DNA from: Haematococcus lacustris
Lineage: Eukaryota > Chlorophyta > Chlorophyceae > Chlamydomonadales > Haematococcaceae
Direction of reading: 5' to 3'
Length of the DNA: 64,000 nt
NCBI GenBank assembly: GCA_030144725.1
Contig: JASKMD010000004.1
Span: 476,828 to 540,827 of the forward strand
Shown here piece after piece: positions 55,701-64,000 of the stretch. Within the stretch, counting starts at the first letter, position 1. Each line of letters opens with the position of its first letter. Both the position numbers and the translations under genes were made by a program. The notes beneath the pieces were generated by a model. The model did no database searches, was not told where the DNA came from, and was given only the letters and a program-made list of their open reading frames with translations.

Positions 55701-58700
55701 CCAAAACCCATAATGCCACAGGTCAACACTACCGGCTGCGAGGCTGCAACAAACTCAGAAGCCACAAGCGGCACACCCACCTATGGATCAAGCATGCACA
55801 GCACCACCTGAGTGACTACAAGGGAAGCACCATCACCGACGCACTAACACATGTGCCTCCCCTCCCCTCCTGCAAAGTACCTACAGCGGCCAAGCAGACA
55901 GCACTAGACATCATACGGATGTACCACAAAGACGGTACCCCTTTCCACACTGCCCTTAAACTAGCCTACAAACACACAAAAACAGACCTACAATCCTATG
56001 ACAAAGAGCAGTCAGCTATCCATGCTGACAGACACCGAGCAGCTGCCCAGAAGCTCATTCACACCAAACCACGGCTAGCAAACAAGGCCATCTTCCAACC
56101 ATCGAGCAAACGCCACACCATCACAGCCCTACACGATGACAGAACTGGTGCGCTGGCAACAGACCCCACACAACTTGTCCAGGTAGCTGACCGCTACTTT
56201 ACGCGAACGTGGGCCGCCACAGGTAGCAAATCAGGGACATACCTACCAGAACACTGCCCTAGAAAGGCACCTTGGGAGCAGCCCAATGCCATTGACCGCT
56301 TCACACTTAAGACGGGCGCCACCCAGCGAGAAGAGCCAGACCTGGAAGGCAACAGAGCAAAGAGGGCGTGGCTTAACTCCACGATCCAGGACACCGCAAC
56401 CTTCCACACATGCCTAAAACAGCTGAGCAGCGGCAAAGCACCAGGACCAGATGACATACCTAACGAACTACTGAAAATGCTACCGGACGAGATCACGACC
56501 GCCATACACGACATGTTCACAGTCCTATGGGCGACAGGCCTCACCCCCACCGGATGGAAGACTAGCAACACTGTGCTCATCTACAAAAACAAGGGGTCCG
56601 AGACTGACCTAGCCAACTACAGACCCATCGGCCTTGCCAACACCCTCTACAAACTATGGACACGTATGATCACAGTGGCACTATACGAGTATGCTGAACA
56701 ACACAACGTCCTTAGTAGCTGCCAGGCAGGCTTCCGCAGGCACCAAGACACTATGACCCAGCTGCAAAGCCTCGTCATGGCCCTCGAAGACGCCAAGATA
56801 GGCCAACAAGACATCTACGCACTCATCGTAGACTTTACCTCTGCCTTTAACACCACCGATCAGGATAAGACACTCTGGATCATGTATGACCTGGGCTTTC
56901 CCACAGACGCCATCGAGGCAGTAAAAGATCTCTACACCGGAGCGAGCAGCACAGTACAGCTCACACCACAACTGAAAGGCCAACCTGTTCCTATCACACG
57001 AGGCACTATCCAAGGAGACTCTCTCTCCCCCCTACTATTCCTAATCTACATGGAGCCGCTCTTGCGATGGCTGCACGTTGGAGGCAGAGGGTATGAGCAC
57101 AGCTGCCTCGATGCAACCCAGCACCAGGACAACACTCTACGACACCAAAACAAACTGAGCAGCCTAGCCTTTGCAGACGACCTCATCATTCTCACCTCGT
57201 GCCTCTCCGACCTTAAGATCCAGGCGCATAAGCTCACAGAGTTCTCCACTTGGGGAAGCCTGCAAGTGTCAGGCAGCAAAACCAAAGTAACAGGCATACT
57301 ACACCAAAAGGCCAAGACAAAAGTCTATGGCACAAATGACCCTACAGCCCAGGTGGCAGCCCAGCTCCATGGCCAGATTGAGGTGCAAGGACAGGCCACT
57401 CAGTACCTCCCCCCCACCCAGCCCTTCCTGTACCTAGGTGTCAACATCACCATGACCCTGGACTGGAAGCACCAGCATAGACGCATGACTGACACCCTCC
57501 GCTCCAGGCTTGAATGCCTCCGCACATCATACGCCTCACCTCGTCAGACCCTCCACATCGTGAAGACGGCAGTGGCCACCTGCTTGGCCTATGCCTTTCC
57601 AGTGACACCCTGCTCACCCACTGACCTAGAAGCATGGGACAGCATGATAACCACAATGATGAAGCGCAGGTTTGGCCTGTGGGTCAGCGCACCTAGCGCC
57701 ATGATCCGTGAAGATACAGACACCTTTGGCCTAGGATGCACCTCACTGGCAGTGGAATACAACAGCCGCTGCGTGAAGACACTATTGGAAGGACTCCAAG
57801 CGGAGGGCCGCTACGGCAAGGTCACCAGGTCCATGCTTGCCATGCAGATCACGTACCTCTCGCAGCTGCTAGCCCAAAAGCCATCCAGACATCAGACTCA
57901 GAAGGAGCTGCAGAAATGCTCTCGCACCCGCCAGCTGCTCTGCGCCCACAACAGCTCCCTGCAAGTGGCACTCCAAGGCACCACCATTGACCCCCCCCTG
58001 TTGGCACAGCTACAAGCTATACACACAGCATCGGTGGCCCAACCCCTAGACAAACACCACACTAGAGTGATGCGTGCCATAGTGGGCCCCCTGATTGCAC
58101 TTGGCTTCTCTGGCCCCCACCAGCTCTTAGAAATGAAAGGCACCAACATCATATCAGGCAGAGAGTTGAGGGTCCTCGCCAAACAAAGGGGCAGGAGGGC
58201 AACACACAAACACATTGGAGCCCTAAACCGCCTGCGCCTGCTGCTTCAGCTAGGGGAGGAACCCACCTCAGACCAACTGCAAGCCATCATGAACCACCGG
58301 GACATCAACCTGGACCTGGACCTCAAACACAGGCAGACGCACCAGAGCATGGGAGGCCTCACAGCCTGCCAGTGGACTGACAAAAGCACATACGCACTAC
58401 CGGGGTGGAACTGGCAGGCCTCCATCGCCTCCAACCAAGTCATTCGCATCACCGACCTCTTCAATAAGCCTCCCGAACAACCCACTGCTGCCCCACCACC
58501 CCACACAAACACACAACACACCGGTGCAACCACAACCGACCCACAGAACATCAACAACAAGAGGCCTGCGCCGAAACCACCCACCGGCAACAAGAGCATG
58601 GGCAGAGTAGCCCTACCTGATGCCACTGACCTCCCATTGCCACACCTGAACCCGACCCAGCTATACACCTGGAAGGAGGACCAAGCCACAAGTGGCACAG

Positions 58701-61000
58701 TTAGCCACAGCCAAATGATGTTGAATCAGATGTTCAGGCACAGGGAGAAGATCAAGAAGGTCTTTGGCTGGCAGATTACTAACACCACATTTGGCCTAGA
58801 CCTACGCCCCAAAGCAGCAAGAAGGACGCACCAAAAGCAACAATCTAAAGAGGAGGTTGATGGCACCATGCAACAGCAATACTGGGTAACATGGCACCCG
58901 TCAAGAGTTGAGAAATGGGCCCTACCCCTCTACGCCAAGAACGGCTACCACCCGCAGAGCGTAAAGCCCTACCTACGCAGCCAACTCAGGGACGACGACT
59001 GCGACTGTGAGCTATGCTGGTCACCCAACAGCAGGGAGAATGATGCAGATGCTGCAGACATGTATGTCTGTGACACATGCCAACGCACGTACCACTGGCA
59101 GTGCCTTCTTGACTGCAAATGCGCCAAGCCAAGTGAAAGACCTGGCTCTGATGACAACGCAGAATGGGAATGCCCCTCTTGCGCACCGCTAGCTCCACAC
59201 GAGAAGGAGGCACGCAGAGCCGCTGCTGACGAGGAGATAGTAGAGGTCCACTGGGAACCCAGCGCGGAGGCATTCACCATGCTAAATCACCATACAGACT
59301 TCTGCGAGCACATGGAGGAGTACAAAACAGAGACGGAGGCTAGGCAATACGCACTCACAAGCACGCGCAAGGACGGCGACATTAACGACGATCTGATGCG
59401 ACAAAGCATGAGCGACACTGCACGTGGACAATGGCAGTCCACCCACGGCGACCCGCTACGCTCCAAAATTAGATTTGATATCCTCCCCACTAACCCGCAA
59501 CTTGACATATGCCCAACTGGAAGGTGCGAAGTGTGGCTCCGACATGCAGACTTCTACCCCTGCCAACCAACCCCAGCCCCCACACAAGCCCTACCCCAAC
59601 CAATCACACAGCAGGTCGTAGCCGTCTACAACACAGATGGTAAATGCGTGGGAGTCATTGCACCCGCCCGAGCAGCAAACCTGCTATCTAGATACAACGC
59701 AACACAGAAGAACGCCCCGACACCCCTAAACACCAGCTTTGCCGCAGAGCTTGCCAGCCTCTTGGCAAGGCATGGCCAAGCAACCGCTGATGCCACACAC
59801 ACAACCCCCACACCAATCGTCCACATCCTGAGACAACACCTGGAGATCACCAAGGAACGCTACACCACCCCTCTCCACTGCAGCCCACTCTTTGAAGAGT
59901 ACTACAGCCCATGCGAAAAAGACAAACTGTTTGGCTCACTGGGCCCCCCCTTACTCTGCCAGCACCAAGGCATGTCATGGGCCCAACCCACCAAAGCAGA
60001 CATCACTATGGCTGTGCGACACGCCCTACACGCAGCACAAGCCCCAACACACACACCAACCCTCACTGCCATGCTCCTGCCCAACAAAGGACGCACAAAC
60101 TCTGCAACATACATGCGGTGGATTTCTGAGCACCCCCACCTGTGCACCAAAATTGGCACCTTCGCACCCCATGCGCTGCAGCCAGACCCGCCGCAAGCGT
60201 GGGCTGGGAGCATACCGTACACCTGCAGCAACAAACACCACTCACTGCTCGTACTTATTCACAACTCGAGCGCAATACATCATCTGCAAGCACGGAACCC
60301 ACTATGGCTCGACAGCTTGCGCGGCGCCTTGAGTCAGCTCGCTGGTAGGAAGTTCCTACCCCCCTTAAACACACGCCAACCCCCCCCACCGCCGGCCCAC
60401 ACAAGCTTGACAGGGGCTGGCACCTACAGGAAACTACCCCAAGATACACCAACACCCCCCACAGCCCTCCCCCCCACCTCTCACACCCCCGATACCCACT
60501 GGAGCGGCACCCACCTCCAATCAAAGGTTGGGGACTGGAAATCATGGACATACACCGATGGCAGCTGCACCACAGCACCAGGAGCAGTCCAACGCATTGG
60601 AGCAGGCATCTACCACCCCCAGGGCACACAACAACACCAAACCATCAACCCCAGTGGAGAGGGGGCTACCAACACGATCACAAGAGCCGAGCTCGCAGCC
60701 ATCAAGGCAGCACTAGACCAAGGGCACACACACATCGCCACCGACAGCCTCACCGCCATGTTTCAAATAAGGATGGCTGTCCTCCAACCCATGCGTCTCC
60801 ACCTGCACAAGCACAAGGATATCCTTACCACCATAGTACAAACAATCAAAGCTAGCCCTACCACGATACACCTCTTCAAGGTGAGAGCACACAATGGCAT
60901 CATTGGCAACGAATACGCCGACCACACAGCCAAACTGGCAGCACAACATGATAACCATGACATCACCATCCCAGGTTGCAAGGATCCCTACCACGACATC
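52760..61000 (+). CDS. ORF2 polyprotein: twin cysteine proteases, APE endonuclease, reverse transcriptase, PHD finger, RNase H
   Basis: The frame is uninterrupted from ATG 52760 to the gap (about 2747 codons). In order: papain-like domain 1 with candidate Cys33, His135 and Asp150; papain-like domain 2 with Cys229, His352 and Asp367; an Ala-Pro/Thr-Pro repeat (about 480-515). APE-type endonuclease follows (about 616-855; LNTQGL, TETK, GDMNATW, RIDDI, SDHLPL). Reverse transcriptase (about 1213-1525) has IVDFTSAFN, GTIQGDSLSPLLFL and FADDL with Asp1473-Asp1474. Next are a PHD finger (about 2081-2146; CDTCQRTYHWQCL, CPSC), a possible methyltransferase-like segment (about 2362-2510), and RNase H (about 2593-2728; YTDGS, AELAAI, TDSL, NEYADH). 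All core catalytic residues I can check are present. The N-terminal start could instead come from a frameshift after the 2A motif. The C-terminus is lost in the gap. Confidence 0.85.
54195..54309 (+). repeat. Hexamer coding repeat (Ala-Pro, then Thr-Pro)
   Basis: A run of CCAGCC hexamers changes to CCAACC hexamers. It encodes alternating Ala-Pro and Thr-Pro in ORF2, a probable extended linker between the protease-like domains and the endonuclease. The hexamer keeps frame, and the reverse strand is open as well (Gly-Trp repeats), which is an artefact. Confidence 0.95.
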
Positions 61001-61500
61001 NNNNNNNNNNNNNNNNNNNNNNNNNNNNNNNNNNNNNNNNNNNNNNNNNNNNNNNNNNNNNNNNNNNNNNNNNNNNNNNNNNNNNNNNNNNNNNNNNNNN
61101 NNNNNNNNNNNNNNNNNNNNNNNNNNNNNNNNNNNNNNNNNNNNNNNNNNNNNNNNNNNNNNNNNNNNNNNNNNNNNNNNNNNNNNNNNNNNNNNNNNNN
61201 NNNNNNNNNNNNNNNNNNNNNNNNNNNNNNNNNNNNNNNNNNNNNNNNNNNNNNNNNNNNNNNNNNNNNNNNNNNNNNNNNNNNNNNNNNNNNNNNNNNN
61301 NNNNNNNNNNNNNNNNNNNNNNNNNNNNNNNNNNNNNNNNNNNNNNNNNNNNNNNNNNNNNNNNNNNNNNNNNNNNNNNNNNNNNNNNNNNNNNNNNNNN
61401 NNNNNNNNNNNNNNNNNNNNNNNNNNNNNNNNNNNNNNNNNNNNNNNNNNNNNNNNNNNNNNNNNNNNNNNNNNNNNNNNNNNNNNNNNNNNNNNNNNNN
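61001..61500. other. Assembly gap of 500 N
   Basis: Exactly 500 undetermined bases, same length as the first gap, so probably a placeholder. It hides the end of the Dualen-like element and the start of the gypsy element. Any open frame drawn through it is meaningless. Confidence 1.
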
Positions 61501-62766
61501 GCTCTGGTGAGTGGAGAGCAGACTGTGGCAGACATACGCAACCAGTACTCGCAGTCGGCTCGTCCTGCTGTGAATGGTAGCAGTGGCACTTCTGCTGCAA
61601 AACCTGCTCCTGCTGCACCAGCCTCGTCTGGCACCACTGCACCTATTGCACCTGCCGCACCTGTTGCGCCTCACCCGTTGTCAGTAGGACAGGCACCTTC
61701 ATCTCAAGTTGCGTCACCTTTACCTGTGTCAGCCTCTCTGCCCAGGGTCAAGGTTCCAGGTCCTGAGAAATGGACAGATCAGTGCCTCAACACCTCACGA
61801 GTAGCAGAAATATTCTGTGAAGATCTTGAGGTCCACTGTGCATATCTGCGCATTGACCCTGCTGATGCCCTGCCAAACTTCTTGACAGGCAAAGCACGTG
61901 AGGTATGGTATCCAGCCACTAGGAATGCCCATATCCTTGCACATGGCGTTAGGCCCACCTGGTCATTCCTACGTACCTCTTTTAAAGAGATGGCTGGTGA
62001 TGACCTGCGTAATGACTCAGATGTGCACCGCAGGAAGTTGCTGGATCCAGGTGCCTTACGCATGACAGCTGGTTCCACCCTCAATGCGTACATCACTGTT
62101 GCAGGCATGACTTGCATGGCACCTGCAATGCTTGTGGCCACCTTTATCCGGGGTCTCACCCCTGAGCTGCAGGGACGTGTTGTGCATGACCTGGCACTCA
62201 TGTCTGAGCCCACCCTCACTGATGCTATTCAGGCTGCAGTGAATGGGCAGAAGGTGCTGTTTGCAGTATCCACCAGCATTGGGGGACGTCGCCCTCCTCC
62301 ACCTGTAGCTGCCTTTGTGCCTCACAAGCAGATGGACCGTATCAAAGGCTTCACCGCCCCTGCTGGAGGATTTCCTCCTGCGGCCCCTCGTGGCCCCTAC
62401 TGGGACGTCAGCAGCAGCAGCAGCAGTGGCCACCGTGGAAGTCGCCACAGCAGCCAGGGTGGTGGACGTCCTCCACGGCCTCCCCCCCCTGCTGCCCCTG
62501 TGTCTGATGCTCCTCCCATGCCACCTCCTGGCCACGCCTGCCACCACTGCTGGAACCCCGCCCATTTCAGGGACTACTGCAACCTCAAGCACCTGTCTGC
62601 TGAGGAGGCCCGCCGGGTCTCTGGGTTCCCCCGCCCCTCCTCCCTGGGCCCTCCTTCTGGCCATGGTGCTGGGGACCGTCCCCCACGGGGTCCAGGCAAG
62701 CGTGACCGCAGCCCAGGCAAGGGTGGATGGAAGCAGCAGGGTGGCAAGGGTGACCGCCGCCGCTGA
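61501..62766 (+). CDS. Gypsy gag polyprotein, 5' end missing
   Basis: Gag forms the virus-like particle that packages the element's RNA. From the gap, an Ala/Pro-rich stretch leads into a capsid-like domain (EKWTDQCLNTSRVAEIFCED, FLTGKAREVW, WSFLRTSFKEMAGDD, LVATFIRGLTPELQGRV). This is followed by a Ser/Gly/Arg/Pro-rich linker and one CCHC zinc knuckle (CHHCWNPAHFRDYC, C-x2-C-x4-H-x4-C). The C-terminus is basic. The frame ends with TGA at 62764-62766. A TAA follows three codons later, before the pol frame resumes. Confidence 0.88.
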   Translation, partial: ALVSGEQTVADIRNQYSQSARPAVNGSSGTSAAKPAPAAPASSGTTAPIAPAAPVAPHPLSVGQAPSSQVASPLPVSASLPRVKVPGPEKWTDQCLNTSRVAEIFCEDLEVHCAYLRIDPADALPNFLTGKAREVWYPATRNAHILAHGVRPTWSFLRTSFKEMAGDDLRNDSDVHRRKLLDPGALRMTAGSTLNAYITVAGMTCMAPAMLVATFIRGLTPELQGRVVHDLALMSEPTLTDAIQAAVNGQKVLFAVSTSIGGRRPPPPVAAFVPHKQMDRIKGFTAPAGGFPPAAPRGPYWDVSSSSSSGHRGSRHSSQGGGRPPRPPPPAAPVSDAPPMPPPGHACHHCWNPAHFRDYCNLKHLSAEEARRVSGFPRPSSLGPPSGHGAGDRPPRGPGKRDRSPGKGGWKQQGGKGDRRR

Positions 62767-62775
62767 TGTGTTGCC

Positions 62776-63333
62776 TAACCAGCCGGTCAGAACTGTGTTG
62801 GTGCCTGTAGCACTGTGCCCGCTGAGGAGGCATGTATGCCCAAGGGTCCTGCTGCAGACGACTGTGTGTTACACTTCTCGTTTTCTGGCAAAGTGAATGG
62901 CTATGATTGTACTCTGCTGTTTGACAGTGGGGCCGCTGCTAGCTTCATTAATTGTGCTGCTGTTGAGCAGTACCAGCTGTCCAGTTGTAAACTGAAGCAG
63001 CCCAAGGAATTCCTTGTGGCCAATGGGCAGCCTGTGGTTTGTACGCATGCATGCAGCGTCCAGTTGAATGTGCAGACTCTGAGCTGCAGGGTCGAGTTGT
63101 TGGTGATGCCTGAGATGTTTTCTGCCTTTGACATCTTAATGGGCAGTGACTGGCTTCAGTCCAATGGTGTGCTGCTGGACTACCTAGCTCGTACTATTAC
63201 AGTACAAACGGCTTCTGCTAAAACAATACTCAAATGTGAGCCAGCAGCGCCAATTATGGCTCCCCATTGTGCTCATATCCTGGCAAAACATAAGCGAGCC
63301 ACTGTGTCAGCAAAAGTGGCTTACAGGTGGTGA
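62776..63333 (+). CDS. Gypsy pol, protease part
   Basis: In the same frame as gag, this encodes a retropepsin-like aspartic protease: LLFDSGAAASFIN with the catalytic DSG, a flap-like middle, and FDILMGSDWL near the end. A TGA at 63331-63333 (after Tyr-Arg-Trp) stops the frame before the reverse transcriptase. Beyond that stop the same frame is open again. The most likely reading is an inactivating nonsense change in pol. Confidence 0.85.
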
Positions 63334-64000
63334 AGGAAAGGCGGCCAGTCCCTGGTTGCACTCATCTCGTCTCAGCCCATCAACCCTACCCCAGCAAGTG
63401 TGCTGTCCGTTCACCCAACCCCTAATCCAGCTAATTTGCTGTCCAATGACCTTGACCCTCACTCTCACTCAACCGCCTCACCCTCTACCTCACCTATCAA
63501 TTACCCAACCTCTATACCCTCTGCAGTTGCAGCACAGCTGACGACACTCATCTCTGAGTACGACGATGTCTTCGCCCCCTTCGACACTCTACCCCCTCAG
63601 CGCCCAGTAGGGCACACCATTCCCCTCCAGCCTGGCTGTAAGCCACCAGCGCTGCCATCATATAAGATGAGCCAGCCAGAGCTTCTAGAGATGCGGAAAC
63701 AGGTTGCAGCCTTTCTACAGCAGGGGATTATTGAACCATCCTCCTCACCCTACGCTGCCCCTGTCCTCTTCGTCAAAAAGAAGTCAGGTGAGTTGAGGAT
63801 GTGTGTAGACTATCGTCAGCTGAACAAAATTACACTTAGGGATCAATACCCACTACCTCGAGTGGATGACCTGTTTGACAGGTTGGCTGGGTGTACAGTG
63901 TTTTCGTCACTTGACCTGCAAGCTGGATATCACCAGATCAGGATACCTGATGAGGACGTCCCTAAATCAGCTGTCAGGACACCCAGTGGCCTTTATCAGT
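63334..64000 (+). CDS. Gypsy pol, reverse transcriptase start, cut by window end
   Basis: The frame continues after the TGA with a Ser/Pro/Thr-rich linker. Then come the standard gypsy pol entry ([40 protein letters not shown]) and RT blocks: [49 protein letters not shown] and [15 protein letters not shown], where the first catalytic Asp is present. The YVDD box and all later domains lie beyond position 64000. Confidence 0.9.

Larger units (their letters stand above)
45068..61000 (+). mobile_element. Dualen-like non-LTR retrotransposon, ~16 kb, both ends lost in gaps
   Basis: The order along the plus strand is ORF1 region, 2A motif, ORF2 with two cysteine-protease-like domains, APE-type endonuclease, reverse transcriptase, PHD finger and RNase H. 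Known Dualen elements, first described from Chlamydomonas, combine reverse transcriptase, APE endonuclease, a restriction-like endonuclease, RNase H and a cysteine protease. This element shares all of these except the restriction-like endonuclease, which I do not see and which could lie in the 61001-61500 gap. ORF2 is undamaged for over 8 kb, suggesting recent activity, while the ORF1 region has several frame changes. Confidence 0.75.
61501..64000 (+). mobile_element. Ty3/gypsy LTR retrotransposon, partial
   Basis: The plus strand carries gag, an aspartic protease and the start of a reverse transcriptase, the gypsy order. The 5' LTR lies in or beyond the gap, and the rest of pol and the 3' LTR lie past the window end. 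All parts use the same reading frame but are separated by stop codons. Confidence 0.9.

Noticed and set aside
60713..62766. Open frames running through the 61001-61500 gap
   Set aside because: They consist of undetermined residues; the gap length is not reliable and frames on its two sides cannot be linked.

Overview
This is a eukaryotic nuclear window with many short exons and introns, GC-rich codons and plant-type genes. A starch-phosphate phosphatase (SEX4) and transit-peptide-like N-termini point to a photosynthetic green lineage. The dense introns, huge CTG-type satellite, low-complexity protein inserts and a Dualen-like non-LTR retrotransposon fit a chlamydomonadalean green alga. Species-level assignment is inference.

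Left half (0.8-27.3 kb): five host genes, all split by introns that I traced exon by exon. (1) A TRAIP-like RING/coiled-coil ubiquitin ligase, minus strand, 831-6642. (2) A multipass methyltransferase of the isoprenylcysteine/phospholipid methyltransferase family, plus strand, 7013-11096. (3) SEX4, a phosphoglucan phosphatase with dual-specificity phosphatase and CBM48 domains, plus strand, 11294-16542. (4) A multipass membrane protein with a RING split by a ~365-residue insert, minus strand, 18748-26142. (5) A UVR-motif plus SnoaL/NTF2-like protein, plus strand, 26379-27281. Genes 1/2 and 4/5 are head-to-head pairs with short shared upstream regions. A 1.4 kb hAT deletion derivative with terminal inverted repeats and a near-perfect 8-bp target duplication lies between genes 3 and 4. 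Four introns use GC rather than GT at the donor.

Middle (28.1-38 kb): a G-rich minisatellite, then a 5.7 kb satellite built on a 15-bp CTG/CCC unit with higher-order repeats. Its very long open frames are composition artefacts. Then come an 856-bp element with perfect 24-bp terminal inverted repeats at TA, an N-terminal hAT transposase fragment, and small palindromic repeats.

Right half (38-64 kb): retroelements. Broken pieces of one LINE family (endonuclease, reverse transcriptase, zf-RVT) lie on the minus strand at 38.0-44.6 kb. After a 500-N gap comes a very large plus-strand Dualen-like non-LTR retrotransposon (45.1-61.0 kb). Its first coding region is frameshifted, holds His-rich 38-residue repeats and ends in a 2A ribosome-skipping motif. 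Its second frame is intact for about 2747 codons: two papain-like cysteine-protease domains, an APE-type endonuclease, reverse transcriptase, PHD finger, a possible methyltransferase-like segment and RNase H. A second 500-N gap cuts it off. The window ends inside a Ty3/gypsy element (gag, protease, reverse transcriptase).

The most notable candidate system is the ORF1-2A-ORF2 junction at 52741-52794. The 2A peptide is followed within three codons by a stop, and the ORF2 start codon lies inside the 2A codons in the +1 frame. ORF2 then opens with two tandem cysteine-protease-like domains.
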